Below are positions 43,501-55,824 of a stretch of DNA of 64,000 bases, in pieces. The DNA is from Alopecurus myosuroides (taxonomy: Eukaryota > Streptophyta > Magnoliopsida > Poales > Poaceae), in the NCBI GenBank assembly GCA_028641055.1, contig CM054062.1, positions 232,070,696 through 232,134,695 on the forward strand, written 5' to 3'. The translations under genes were made by a program, and so were the position numbers. Position 1 is the stretch's first letter. Each line of letters opens with the position of its first letter. Below the pieces are notes generated by a model. The model was not told where the DNA came from, did no database searches, and was given only the letters and a program-made list of their open reading frames with translations.

Positions 43501-45314
43501 CTAGAAGCAATCCATACAAGTTGAAGAATAACAAGTTATTTTTGTCCAACCATTGACCCAAATGGAAAACCCAAGACTTAGTAATATTTTCCCTTTGATG
43601 ATGAAGTTAGTAGACCTACCTTAGCCACAATGGAAAATACTAACATAGTCACTCAAATATTTTTGAAGGTGAATATGACCAAGTGTTTGCATGTATTACT
43701 TTAGTTGAAGAAGTAATATGTTTATTATTAGTGAACTCTTGGAACTTCCTCGACAAGTATGGTTACAATAAAGTTAGATCACATCAAAATCAACCTAGTC
43801 CATACCAAGTAATCCCTTGGAAATTCCTTAAAAAGTAATGAACTCAAATCTTGACCTTGCCCTAGCCAACTTGGTCCAACTCCTTTGTTATGTTATTTGC
43901 TCTGTTTGCTTTCTCCACCTATGTGTTTGATTGCTAGGATGCTTGTTTATTTTGTTATTGTGTTTTCAATGAATATATTGTACGGAGAGCAACGATCTTT
44001 TGTGAAGAGAGTGTGATATCTTCACCAACTTCAACAAGGCAAGTAACACACCATCAACTACCTATTATTTTCTATATGCATTAGTTGATTTTGAGTAGTA
44101 TGCATGATAGGAAATTTTACTAAGTTATATTATGCTATGCTATTATCCTAGTAGTGTGTAGCCATCCCTTTTACCTTGTTATTTTGATAGCCTTAGAATT
44201 TACTAGGTGCTATGCAATGTTACAAATTGTTTTTACTAGATGTTGAGGAAAAATCCTAAGTATAACTAATGAATGAACCACCTGGGTGGAAGTGGTAAGA
44301 ATGGGTTATGTTGAGTGTTTCCTCAGGGCCCTTATCTAAGGGTTATTCCACTTGAGGTTGTCACTTGCGGATGGCCACCCAGGAACAAAGAGATTACTAT
44401 GTCCCTCTAAATCTAGTAGCTTCCCGTGCAGCCTTTTGACAATATGGGCTCTGTCTTGATCAATTAAGTTGTGAGGGTTCAGCCCAGGCTTGACAAGCAG
44501 ATGTAGCAAAATTATAGGTGGAACGGGTCTTGCCGGTGGGTTTGGACTTCTTCTTCTGAAAGATCTCGTCTCAATTCTCTCCTTTCCATGATGCACTCCG
44601 GGTGTATAGGATGTTTGGGCTAATTGAAGACAAAGGGTGAAAGTGCACAACCTCTGCAGAGTCAACAAACTAAGATCTTAGCCGTGTCCCCGGTTATGGA
44701 CAACTATGAGCAGCTGGACAAGGATTGACGGAAGAATCTCATCATCAATTTCAATAAGTAAAATTTTGACCAAGTGAACAGTATTGTGGTGCTTGGATCT
44801 TAATCCAAAGTTGCCACCCTTTTGAAAAGAAAAGCTTGTTTTACAAAAGTGATAGGAGAAAACTGGCTTTATGCAAACTTAGCCTAAACTCCACTCAGCC
44901 AAATAAGCATGTAGTATTAGTCTTTCCATTTATATCCACCATAGTGTTACTTGCCAATACATTAAATTGTATTGACCCCCTTGTGGCTGCATATTCCATA
45001 TTGCAGATGTTTCTGAAGACGAGTGAGGATTTTGTTTAGGATCTCGAGACTATCGCCAACATGTTTTGCCTGTGGCACATGAAGAAGATGGGCTCAATGT
45101 TGTTCTATGTTTTCCGCTGTAATACTTTGTTTTCTGCTAGTCTTCTAAGACTATGCAAGTTGTAATACTATTTTGTAAAGACTGGATCATGCGATGTAAT
45201 AGGATTTGATGCATTTGCATGATATTTCATTTTGTACTGTGGTGCTAGTAATTGATCCAGGGACTAGCACAATAACACAGGTATTCCATCTTTATTAAAA
45301 GTTGGGATGCTACA
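40581..45314 (+). mobile_element. Nested 4.7 kb solo-LTR-like unit, TSD AAAAA
   Basis: Starts TGTAACATCCC and ends GGGATGCTACA, an imperfect terminal inverted repeat with TG...CA. It is flanked by AAAAA at 40576-40580 and 45315-45319, and splits the gag gene of the SIRE-type element. There is no coding sequence over 4,734 bp, no primer site and no second LTR. A single very long LTR fits gypsy families with LTRs of 4-5 kb (Sukkula-like large retrotransposon derivatives, named from memory). The left half is AT-rich with a GC-rich island at 41640-42330. Confidence 0.82.
41626..41643. promoter_or_regulatory. Paired TGACGTCA (bZIP/CRE-like) sites
   Basis: Two perfect TGACGTCA palindromes two bases apart (41626-41633 and 41636-41643) inside the nested LTR, just before its GC-rich island. 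Plant TGA/bZIP factors bind such sites; activity here is inferred only. Confidence 0.6.
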
Positions 45315-46430
45315 AAAAATCCACAAGTGAAATGGCCGCTATAGCTATTGCTTCAACTCCATCATCTTCATCACTTTTTGAATCCCCCCAATGAGAATCT
45401 TCCTCAACCCAATGCCAAGTGCTTAATGGCTAAGGCCTCGGAGGTAGAATCTTCTATCATCTCTAAGACTACAAATGACATGAATAACATTGATAGTCAT
45501 AGTGTAGAAGATGAAATTGCCTCTTTGGAACATTTTATGTCTAACGTGCAAGGTGAGACAAAGAAGTACTATGATCTCCTCATGAGATAATTGGGAGAGG
45601 CCCATGAATCCCAGAAGAAATGTGAGATTGAAAGAAGAGATGCGGATGAAAAGGCATCTCTCTCTATGACCCTTTAGGAAGAGCATTGGGTCGAGTTTCT
45701 CTTGAGGAGGAACTTGAATCTATTGAAGAGTCACATAATGAACTTGTTGCTAACATTACTAAAGAACGTGACATTGCTATTGCTAAATATAAGAAAGCTA
45801 ACAAGGATAAGGTTGCGTTTGGGGTTGGTCATGATAAACTAACCAAGGAGTTTGAGAAGCTTACCAAGGCCCACAAAGCCTTGGAGAGTGAACACTCTAC
45901 CCTTAAAGAATCACATGAAAAATTTCAAACTCAACTCAATCAATTCAATGTGCCTAGTTCCTCCACTTATTCTTTTGATCATGCAAATATTATTGAGGAA
46001 AATGCTAGGTTGAAGGAAGAGCTAGTAAGGCTCAAGGGCAAGAGCCCATGTATTGAGAAGGAGGTGACCTCTAAGCCACAAGTGGTTGCTCCTAGACCAC
46101 AAGTGGGCAAGCAAGGTCTTGACTATGTTGCCAAGAATAAGAACAAGAACAAAAAGAAAGTCAACAATGGTGCTTCGGGTGGTATTGTCATTAGGGACAA
46201 CACTACTCGTAGCATTCCCGCACAAGCCAACAATGTTGCTTTGAGTGGTAGTGTCATGAGGGACAACACTACTCGTAGCATCCCCGCGGGAACTAACAAT
46301 CCACACCATTTCTTATATGTGATTATTATGGTGTTGTGCAAGCTAAATATGTTGGTCCTATTGAAGGTTTCATTTACTATACTATATGGGTTCCAAAGAC
46401 CCTTGTTGCTAACGTGAGGGGACCCTCCTT
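45315..46430 (+). pseudogene. SIRE-type gag, C-terminal coiled-coil part
   Basis: Continues gag after the nested LTR. Early stretches (45330-45680) jump frame twice and contain stops. The main open part (45686-46417) is rich in Glu/Lys heptads (LEEELESIEESHNELV, LTKEFEKLTKAHKALE) and reads as a long coiled coil, then a Lys/Asn-rich linker with two copies of a RDNTTRSIPA unit. Such a C-terminal extension of gag is a feature of SIRE-lineage elements. A frameshift separates it from the protease. Confidence 0.8.
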
Positions 46431-46912
46431 TGGTCCTGAATCTAGTCAATGATATCTTGCAGGATTGTGGTTCCGGTGGGTCTAAATGGATAATTGATAG
46501 TGGATGCACTAGTCATATGACCGGAAGCAAAGAACTTGTGACGGAGTTGCGCCCAAATACAAATGATACAACCGTCACTTATGGAGACAAGTCTAAGTAT
46601 AAGGTAACAGGGTTAGGCAAGGTTGTGATTGCTCCCGATATCACTATTGTGGACGTCATGCTTGTCGAATCCCTTGGTTACAATTTACTTTCAGTTTGTT
46701 CATCAGGGAAGATGGGTTTCTCTGTCTTGTTTGATCCTGATATTGTGGTCCTTTTGAGGAGAAAGACTCTTGACGCCGCATACGTGGGACATGTAGAAAA
46801 TGAGTTGTTTGTGGTGGACTTCTCAAAGTCTACCAACTCTCAAGCGATGTGTCTTTTCGGAAAGGCGGACGTGAGGTGGTTGTGGCATCCCGCTTATCCC
46901 ATGTCAACATGA
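46430..46912 (+). pseudogene. SIRE-type aspartic protease and GAG-pre-integrase start
   Basis: WIIDSGCTSHMTG (from about 46483) is the copia retropepsin motif with the catalytic Asp. YNLLSVCSSGKMGFSVLFD follows as in SIRE-type polyproteins. The frame ends at 46912 where a shift moves to the RLSHVNMRTL phrase (pre-integrase region). The protease would cut the polyprotein; separated by frameshifts, it is not usable. Confidence 0.88.
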
Positions 46913-47013
46913 GAACTTTGCAAAGTCTTCACAAAGGTGGCCTAATTCTCGGACTAAAGAAAATGTTTCCTTTTCCAAAGATCGTGTTTGTTGGTTGTGT
47001 GTTGAAGTAAAAA

Positions 47014-48129
47014 ATGCATGATGCCGTACATAAGGCCAAGACTATTATCTCATCAAAGAGGATATTGGAACTTCTCCATGTTGATCTCTTTGGTATCGTG
47101 TCCGAGGCAAGTCTTGGGGGAAATAAGTATTTCTTGGTGATTGTCGATGACTATTCAATATACACTTGGGTTTATTTCTTCAAGTGCAAGAGTGAGAACT
47201 ATCATCGACTTCTCCAACCAAGGGAACGTCAACACAATGTCCAAATCATGGCTATTAGGAGTGACAATGGCTCTGAGTTCAAGAACTACACTTTGAATGA
47301 ATTCCTTAGTGATGAGGGTATTCGTCATCAATATTCCGCTACATATACCCCTCAACAAAATGGTGTAGCTGAAAGGAAGAATAGAACTCTATTGGATACG
47401 GCAAGGACCGTGTTAGCGGAGTATTCTTATCCCCAATATCTATCGGCCGAGGCCATATCCACCGCATGCTACTCCTCCAACCGCCTCTACATCCGCAAGG
47501 GCTTAGACAAGACTCCATATGACATCCTCACCGGCAACAAACCCAACGTCTCCTACTTCCGTGTTTGTGGTTGTAAGTGCTTCTATTTGATCAAGGGTGT
47601 TCGGTTGTCTAAATTCCAATCTAAAACTATTGAGGGTATATTTGTTGGTTACGGTGCCGAATCCCACACTTATAGAGTCTTTGACAAAGCCTCACGGATT
47701 GTCATAGAATCTTGTAGTGTGGTTTTCGAGGAAAATGTTGGCTCCCAAGTGGTGCAATTTCATGTTTCTAATGTAAATTTTGAAATGCCTCAAGAAGCCA
47801 TAAGAAGAATGGGTGTGGGATTTTTTTGCCCCATTGAGGGACACCTTATGGCAACTCGAGAAGAACTATGCTCTACTCAAGTGGAGCCCTCCTCTAAAAT
47901 AGAAGAACAAGCCAAGGAGCCAAGTGATTCACCTACCCAAGATCATGTTCAAGACCCTCCTCTTATTGACCAACTTACTACGAAGATGCAACCACTCCTA
48001 TTATTTAAGCTAGTCAAGTTCAAGGCCAAGATCAACCTTCTCCGTCCTCCTCTCCTCAAGTTAAAGGAAGTGTTGATGATGATGATGATGATGAGCAAGG
48101 CCAACAATTTGGTCAAGACGGGGACCTAA
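47014..48129 (+). pseudogene. SIRE-type integrase core
   Basis: Within the 371-codon frame, HVDLFG (Asp24), RSDNGSEF (Asp84) and NGVAERKN (Glu120) give the D-x59-D-x35-E spacing of the retroviral-type integrase core. The copia tail GCKCFYLIKG and FVGYGAESHTYRVFD follows. The N-terminal zinc-binding part is cut off by a stop before 47014. The end of the frame is a low-complexity linker that leads, after a frameshift near 48130, to the short RT linker at 48138-48335. Confidence 0.9.
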
Positions 48130-48137
48130 ATGATCAA

Positions 48138-49851
48138 GTGATTCCTCCTCGCAATAATGAGGAAATCGAAGCCCGTCGTGCTAAAAGTATTAGAAGAGCA
48201 TTGAAGCGTATTGATGCATCCGACAACAAAGTGTTGGAAGATGTTGAAGCTAGAAGATACACAAGAAGGAAATTGTCAAACTTTAGTGAGTGTCAAGCTC
48301 ACATATCCATGGTGGAACCAAAGAAAGTATTTTAAGCTCTTGAGGAATTCGACTGGGTGGAAGCTATGCATGATGAGATCAATAACTTTGAGCGTAATAA
48401 AGTTCGGAAGCTAGTTTAGAAGCCCAGTGATTGCCACCATTTTATTGGCACTAAGTGGATATTCAAGAAAAAGCAAGATGAGCATGGTCTTGTCATAAGG
48501 AACAATGCAATATTGGTAGCTCAAGGCTACACTCAAGTGGAAGACATTGACTTTGATGAAACCTATGCTCCCGTGGCTCGCTTTGAGTCCATCCGTATCC
48601 TTCTTGCATGTGCATCTTCGCATAATTTCAAATTGCAACAAATGGATGTCAAAAGTGTTTTTATAAATGGTCCACTAAAAGAGGAGGTATATGTTAAGCA
48701 ACCTCCAGGGTTTGAGAACCCCAACTTCCCTAACCATGTCTACAAGCTCGATAAGGCGCTCTATGGACTTAAACAAGCACACCGTGCGTGGTATGAGCAC
48801 CTTAGAGAGTTGTTGGAATACTGTGGGTTTGAAGTTGGGAAGATCGACCCCACCCTTTTTACAAAGAGGGTAAAGGGATATATTTTTATATGCCAACTCT
48901 ATGTGTATGATATTATCTTTGGCTCAACTAACCAAGATTTTAACAATGAGTTCTCAAAGCTTATGACTGATAGGTTTGAGATGTCCATGATGGGAGAGCT
49001 TAAATTCTTCCTTGTCTTTGAGATCAAGCAATTAGCTCGTGGTGTTTTCATTTCTCAAGCCAAGTACACCCAAGACATGCTCAAAAGGTTTAATTTCCAA
49101 GGTGCAAAAGACAAGCCATCCCCTATGCAAGTCAAATGCCACCTCAAGCACAATCCGGATGGTAAAGATGTGGACCAAAAGTTGTATCGTTCTATGATTG
49201 GTTCTTTGCTTTACCTTTGTGCATCTAGGCCCGATATCGTTTTGAGTGTAGGTGTGTGTGCAAGGTATCAAGCGGCTCCTAAGGAAAGCCACTTGGTGGC
49301 GGTCCTTAGGATCTTTCGATATTTGGTTCATACCACAAGGTTTGGTTTGTGGTACCCAAAGGGGGCACAATTGTTGCTCAAGGGATACAACGACTCAGAT
49401 TGGGCCGGTGATCAAGATGATAGGAAGTCTACTTCCGGGGCGTGCCAATTTGTTGGTATGTCCTTGGTGAGTTGGTCTTCCAAGAAGCAAAATTGTATAT
49501 CTCTCTCCACCGCCAAAGCAGAGTATGTGGCGGCCGCTAGTGCTTGCACTCAATTGCTATGGATGAGGCAAACCCTCAAAGAGTATGATGTTCACTTGGA
49601 TAAGGTGCCTCTTATGTGTGACAATGAAAGTGCCATCAAGATCGCCTACAACCCCGTGCAAGACAAGGACGAAGCATATTGAGATTCTTCATCATTTCAT
49701 CCAGGATCTTGTGGCAAGAGGTGATATTGATCTAGCATATGTCCTCACCAAGGATAATCTCGCGAACATTTTCACGAAGCCACTTGATGATGCAAGATTC
49801 ATGTTCTTGAGGAATCAGATAAATACCATTGATTCTAGGAGTTTGACTTGA
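48138..49851 (+). pseudogene. SIRE-type reverse transcriptase and RNase H
   Basis: A linker (48138-48335) and the main frame (48513-49682) read copia RT blocks: FDETYAPVARFESIR, QMDVKSVFINGPLKEEVYVKQPPGF, YKLDKALYGLKQ. The catalytic box is YVYD at 48900-48911 instead of YVDD, so the second Asp of the metal-binding pair site is disturbed. RNase H follows with DSDWAGD, AEYVAA and CDNES, the three acidic sites. A further frameshift near 49680 leads to the end of pol (49851) with NIFTKPLDDARF. Stops and shifts make it non-functional. Confidence 0.9.
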
Positions 49852-50576
49852 AGATCTTGCACACACCCTTATAGTTGATACGTGTTTGGATTTATGTGTA
49901 GGCATGGACATAGGGGGAGTGTTATCCAAACACATTGGGTTCTCCCTCCCGCCATTATGCCCAAAACAAAAATTCATTGTTATCTTTTTTTTCTAATGTT
50001 GAATTGTGAGCTTTAATGTCGATAATTGGCAATGCATCCAAGATATATCTTCGCGGTGATATACCATGATCTCTTACATGGTGGCTTAGTCCACCAACCT
50101 ATTATTTTGAAGAGTTGGTTCTTATTTGGCTTTTATTTTGACTTCTTTCTCTCTCTTTGAGTTTTGTTGTCTCTATGGAAAACATACTCAAATTTTGGTG
50201 TTTTTAGTGTTTTGTTCTTGCAATGTTTGAGTATGAAGTACCATACCTGTTGGTTTTTCTCATCCCAAGCCAAAATATTCCCAAAAGCCAAGTTCCCTAG
50301 CCACATGCATGTCCCTTCCATTTTCTGGGATTTTTTGGAGTGTGGGTCTGGAGACTCCGGTGTTTAGTCCGGAGACTCCGGACTGGCGGTTTCAGCAGAA
50401 TAAAAAGGGGATCGGGGTGGTAGGGTTTCTCATTCCCTACCAACAACCCCGACCCCCAAGACTACATCTGCGCTGCTGCCCCTCGAAGACCCCCTCCGGC
50501 AGCCCCTAGCCGTCGGAATCTGCCCCCCAGGGCCTCCCTTGACTCCTCCACGTGTTCCCCCTCCAAGGGAACCTCC

Positions 50577-52428
50577 ATGGCCGACCAGGGTGGCAAGGGT
50601 ATCCCCTCTCCCCTATTTTTCCTTGTGTTCATCTAGGTGTTTCTCTAGATGCAAGTTTTTGGGAGAGTTGGTACTCGTTTATTGCTTTGGAACCACCCTA
50701 GGCTGTTTCCCCTCCGTAGAAATCATCTAGAGATCACTTGGTACGAATTTCGTAGAATCTACATCTCAGATCTGTTGCCAGTACGGAGACTCCGGTCTCC
50801 CAGACCGGAGACTCCGGTGTAGAATCTCTAAAATTTGTCCAGAATCTTGTGATGGTTTCTTCTTTCATCCTGTGGACATGTATGCTTATCTACCGCTTTC
50901 TGGTTTTGTGTTTGGTTGTGTTGTGTTTTCAGGGAAAAGGACTAAGTCATCAGCCTCCAATCTTAACGTCACAACAAGGAAGTACCGTGCTCACGCTCGC
51001 AACTACCTTTTCACCGATCCGGATACTGGGAGGGTTTCTCAGCGGATGGCCCTTGATGATGAGCATCGTCAACAAGAAGCTGGTCAAGAGCGGCAGAGGC
51101 GTGAATTGGCGAAGAAGGCCAGGTTTGACAGGATCACTAATGTGGCAAAGATGAGGAAGCGGGACTACCAGATTGTGAGAGCAAGACCTTTCTTCACCAC
51201 GGCTCGCACTGCTGAGAGTTCTCACTACTCGAGGAGACAGTCTGAGCTTATTCAGAGGGAGATCTATGCTAGGTTGAGGCATCCCGTCTGTCCGCAGCGG
51301 GTTCTTGACTTAGAGGCCTTGGGAAGTTTGGAGTACTTCGAGGAGGCAGTGTGGATCACTAGGAAGCTGGGACTTGAGCATCTTGTGGGCATTCAGTAGA
51401 ACTACAACATAAAGGCTATTCAGTAGTTTTATGCCACTGTCACCTTTGGAGAGGAAGAGGATGTTCCCTTGACTTGGATGACCGGGCCTAGGAAGTGTGA
51501 GTCTTCTATCCGGAGGCTTTCTGAGTTGCTTGGTTACCCGTGGGGTGATAATGTTGGTTTGCGTATGCATATCTATTGTGTGGCCTATAACAAGAATAGG
51601 ATGGCTCCTATGTATGAGAAGATCTCGAGCACAAGCACTGCTAAGGACCTCAAGAGGGTCTACAATATTCTTCTCCGCCTCTTCCGCAACAACATTTCTC
51701 CCAAGGCCGGGAACGTGGATGCTATCTGTGGAGGGATAGTCAACTTGCTCTATCAGGCTTTCCAGTGTCACTTGGGTGGTCCAGATGGTGAGGGATATGA
51801 GATCAACGTCATGCATTTGATTAAGGAGGAGATATATTCAGTTATGGTTGAGATCAAGAAGGTCACGGTATATGCTCCCTATGTGATGAAGCTCATTCTT
51901 GATGAGTGCGCGGGTCTTGACTGTGAGGTTGTGCATACAGTTGGTTCTCTCCAGGTGCTCTCGCCTCACTTGTCTGATGAGGACACCCCCATGGGTGATG
52001 CTGAGGCTGCTTCTCCGAGGTCTAGGAAGAAGAATGCCGATCCTCCATCTCGCCATTCTGGCAAGGAAGAGGCTCAAGATGAGATGAAGAAGCTCTCATG
52101 GTTTCAGTGTAACATTCTTTGCATGACGATTGCTGTCCACAAGGAGAACCATGAGGCCTATAAGGAGAGACATTAGCTGAGAAAGATGATCACCAAGCTC
52201 CAGGACCATGCGGGTATTGGTGCTACTCCTCCTCTTGAGCCTCCTATTGAGTCTATGACCATGTCCAATGAGAACTGGAACACCTACTTCTCCCCGTGGG
52301 GTGATTTTGAGGAGGTCACTTTGGCTCCTTCCTCTTCTAACAACCGTGGAAAGGCTCCTATGACTAAGGAAGAGGAGCATTCCGAGGAGCATACTGAGGA
52401 AGAAGAGGATGAAGAGGAGTGTGAATAA
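50577..52428 (+). pseudogene. Third ORF of the SIRE-type element (after pol), apparently spliced
   Basis: One frame runs from 50933 to 52428 with stops at 51397-51399, 51424-51426 and 52174-52176. A 22 nt first exon (50577-50598, starting ATG) can join across a 334 bp intron (50599-50932) with GT...TTTTCAG borders in matching phase. The product is basic near the N-terminus and rich in Arg/Glu heptads. It then has a globular part (YATVTFGEEEDVPLTWMTG and WGDNVG) resembling what I recall as 'putative plant transposon protein', and an acidic Glu tail. SIRE-lineage elements carry an ORF here, sometimes called envelope-like. I see no signal peptide or clear membrane span in the main exon, so the envelope label is not supported. 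Confidence 0.65.
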
Positions 52429-52952
52429 GAAGATGATGATTAGGAGGGAGAAGGGACGGACAAGAATGATGATGGAGATGACGAGGATTACGATGAGGAT
52501 GACTGCTCCTTTGGGGTTCGTGTAGTTGCTCTTTGCCCTTTTTGGTATCTCGATGGAAAAGGGGGAGAAGTAGCTATATACTTGTCAGGATTTGCAAGGG
52601 TTGCTTTGTTTCGATTTCATTCGCCTCGGAACACAAGTCTTTGGACTTGATTTGCTTTTATGGCTTGTGTTCCCTTTATCCTAGTTGATTTCGATTTATT
52701 TCCTAGTGGACCTTAAATCTATGTGTGGTGAGACTACGTGGTGAAGCTATCTTATTATTGTGCCTAATTTTGCTATACCTACCTTACTTATGCATGCATT
52801 TATATTGTTCATTAGTAGTTGTGCTTGTGGGCATTGTTTGTAAAACATAGGGGGAGCTCACGGCTTGGTTGTTTGAGAGCCCGTCCATTTTTTTCAAACA
52901 TAGCCCAATTGTGATATTCATTGCAAATATGTGTGTTGTCATCAAACACCAA

Positions 52953-52964
52953 AAATGGGGAGAT
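52953..52964 (+). promoter_or_regulatory. Polypurine tract of the SIRE-type element
   Basis: AAATGGGGAGAT directly before the 3' LTR start at 52965, the priming site for plus-strand DNA synthesis. Confidence 0.8.
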
Positions 52965-54294
52965 TGAAAGTGCAAATGCACTTAAATCATCTTGTTTTGG
53001 ATGTTTGTTAACACACGTATCCTCTTAAGTGTGTTGATGATTTTCAGGGTCTATCGATAATATTTGATATGGTGGTGATGAGTATTAAAAAGGAAAAATA
53101 TCAATGTGGTATTCCTGCTTGAATTTTATTCCAGGCCGGAGTCTCCGGTATGGAGTTTTTCCGAGAAGGAACCTGTGCTGTGAGTCTGGTGTCACCCGAT
53201 GGACTCACTTTAGAGACTTACCGGAGTCTCTGGTGTGGAGCTGTTTCTAAGAAGGAACCTTGCTGCATGTTTGGTGTCACCTGCTGGACTCCCTCCGGAG
53301 ACTTGCCGGAGATACTCCGGAGTCTCCGGACTTACACTCACATGTGCTGCTCGCTTGACCCTAGACAAGCTCTGCGCGAAGGAGTCAAGACAAAGGCAGA
53401 GTTTACAACAGAGTCTTTGGTATGGTGAACCAGAGTGTCCGGACTTGTTGATTCCCAAGAATGAAATGAAGCTGGAGTTGTGGTGCCACCCGCTGGAGCC
53501 ACTCCGGAGACACACCGGATACTATCCGGAGTCTCCAGTATGAAGCTGCGCGAATACTTCTCAGTCCGGAGTCTCCGGTGTGACTTTTGCAGAATGGTCT
53601 CCAACGGCTCTAAAAGTTATGAGGGGTATAAATACGCCTTCCCTCCACCTACCTCTAGCTAGCTCATCCAGAATAGATATCACCATTGCAAGAGCTCACC
53701 CACCTTGCTAGATCTCCCAATTCCTCCACCAAAAAGTGTTAATCTTCGAGGGATTGAAGGTAAAGTCCCCGATCTACGTCTTCACCAACCGGATTTCATT
53801 TCCCCCCTCATTTGCTTGAGGGGAACTAGTCTAGGGTTTCCTTTTGTGGAGAACCTAGACATCTTCATACTCTTGGTGATTCGTGTGATTGTTGGGAGCC
53901 CCAAATTTGGTTGTGGGTGTGTGCCCCAAACTTGTTTGTAAAGGACTTGATTTCCGCCTCAAAGTGGATCAACAGTGGAATGTGGACTAGTCCTTTGTGG
54001 CAGGGTTCATCGGAGAATAAGGTGAGGCCTTTGTGGCAAAACTCGCACCCCTCCAACGAGACGTACTCCCTTAACAAGGAGGAACTCGGGAATACATCGT
54101 GTCTCCGCGTACTTCCTATCAGTTATCTTTACTTGTGTTTGTATTGCATTTATTGTTGTTCTTGTCATATAGGTAAATTCACCGTAGTTGCATTATCTAG
54201 AGAATTTACCTTTGTGTCAAGCCTAATCTTGAAAAAAAAAAAAATTGGTCGTAGCACCTATTCACCCCCTCTAGGTGCCCATACTATCCGTTCA
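52965..54294 (+). repeat. 3' LTR of the SIRE-type element (1,330 bp)
   Basis: Starts TGAAAGTGCAAATGCAC and ends CCGTTCA. It has fewer CCGGAG palindromes than the 5' LTR and a conserved TATA region. Confidence 0.92.
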
Positions 54295-55519
54295 CTCGCC
54301 TCTCGTCATCCTCGTCGCGCTGAGCGGCGCTTCCTCCACCTCGCAGGCGGTCGGATTGATCACCTACCCGCCCGCGATCGGCCCTATTCCCGCCGCGCAG
54401 CCAAGCCACGTAGTCATCCGCGTGCGCCTCCGCAGGATCTCGTGAAGAGCATCCCCGAGTATGAGCGCATATCCACCGATCGAGCAACGGGTTGCCGTTG
54501 CGTCGCCCCTTCGGGCCGAAGCGTCCGCTCCCTGTGGTTCTCCAGGTGGGTACCTCAACCTGCGCGTTGCCCCTACGGGCCATATCGCCGTGGCATGCGG
54601 TCCACGTCGCCTCCCTAAGGCCGTCCAGCTGGCTGCACCGACCGCCGTGCTGCAGTTGCGTCGCCTCTTCGGGCTGTAGCACCGCGGACTGAAGTCCATG
54701 CCGTCTCCCCAGGTCGTTCCAGTCGTCTCGCTGGCACGCGCGTGACTATTGCGTCTCTCCATGGGCCGTAGGGCCACACCACGTGGTCCACTACACCGTT
54801 CCCACGCGTTTACTTCTACGTGGTATGCGCCGCACCGCCTCCCCAGGCGCGGGAACGCCATCGTCCACGCCCGGTCTTCGTCGAGCTATTGGGTTCTTCT
54901 TTGCCAACTTCGAGCATTGCTGCCACGCTTCTACACGCGGCCGCCGTGACCCTTCGCAGACTACCACCGCCGCCGCCTCTGTCGGCGACCGACATGGCCC
55001 CTCACGGGCAACTACATCGCCCTCCACCTCTTCATCTTCGTCTAGCACTAGCTCATCGCCAATGTCGCCGTTATCTTCCCCGGACACTTCATCTACTCCG
55101 ATAACCGCGAGCGGCATTGGTGCTACGACGATCGATGCCGCAACTGTCGTCGAGTCCTTCTCTGCTAGCCCCCTCGACATGGCATACAGCTCCTACTAGT
55201 CCCCGTCTAAGCATGCCCGGCGCTGACAACATCAATGCGTACCTTCATCTTCGACGTGTCTCCGGGCCTGGCAATATCGGTGCGACGCTTCGCCGACATC
55301 GTCTTCGTGTGTCTACATATGCTCAGTGCTGGCAACACTGATGCGTGCCTTCGTGGGCTTGGCACACCCGGCACGACGCCTCGTCAACATCATCTTCTTC
55401 CCGACGTCACCACCATCTTCTTCCCGACGGCTCGCACTTCGACTGGCGACCGCCCGCCAGTGCCGTTGTATCCGAGCCGCGCTGCGCCCGTGACTACCCA
55501 GCGCCCATTGCGCTCCTTG

Positions 55520-55537
55520 CCCCCCCCCCCCCCCCCC
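55520..55537. repeat. Poly(C) run of 18
   Basis: Block A has only five C at the matching place (about 7337-7341). Such long runs may also be assembly-sensitive. Confidence 0.85.
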
Positions 55538-55824
55538 GCGCGGCTACTCGGCTCGTCGACACCGGCTACCCTAACTCGACATCGACCACATTATCTTTCG
55601 CACGGGTACCTCGGGTACGGCTTCACCACCCTACGCTCTCGTCTACATCGACATCGACACAAAGGGCTACCGTTTTGGTTGAGCAACCTCGTCGGCTTCC
55701 ATTCCAGCCATAACATCTGTGAGGCATCGACGGTTACGACTGCGGTGGGGATGTCCATCGGCTCCGCCTTCGGATTTTTGTCGAGTCTCATCGTTTGCGT
55801 CGCTACGTTGTGACTGCGGGGGTA

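Larger units (their letters stand above)
37713..54294 (+). mobile_element. SIRE-type (Maximus-like) copia LTR retrotransposon, 16.6 kb including a nested LTR
   Basis: LTRs 37713-39113 and 52965-54294 begin TGAAAGTGCAA and end CCGTTCA. Order of parts: 5' LTR, iMet primer site, gag, [nested 4.7 kb LTR], gag C-terminal part, protease, integrase, reverse transcriptase, RNase H, a spliced third ORF, polypurine tract, 3' LTR. The protease-integrase-RT-RH order is diagnostic of copia; the large size and an ORF after pol point to the SIRE/Maximus lineage. Flanks CCCAC (37708-37712) and CTCGC (54295-54299) can both derive from CCCGC, which block A still has at the matching place. All ORFs carry stops or frameshifts. 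Confidence 0.93.

Noticed and set aside
50577..52428. Retroviral envelope gene
   Set aside because: Position fits the 'envelope-like' ORF of the SIRE lineage, but no signal peptide, fusion peptide or clear transmembrane span is visible in the main exon.
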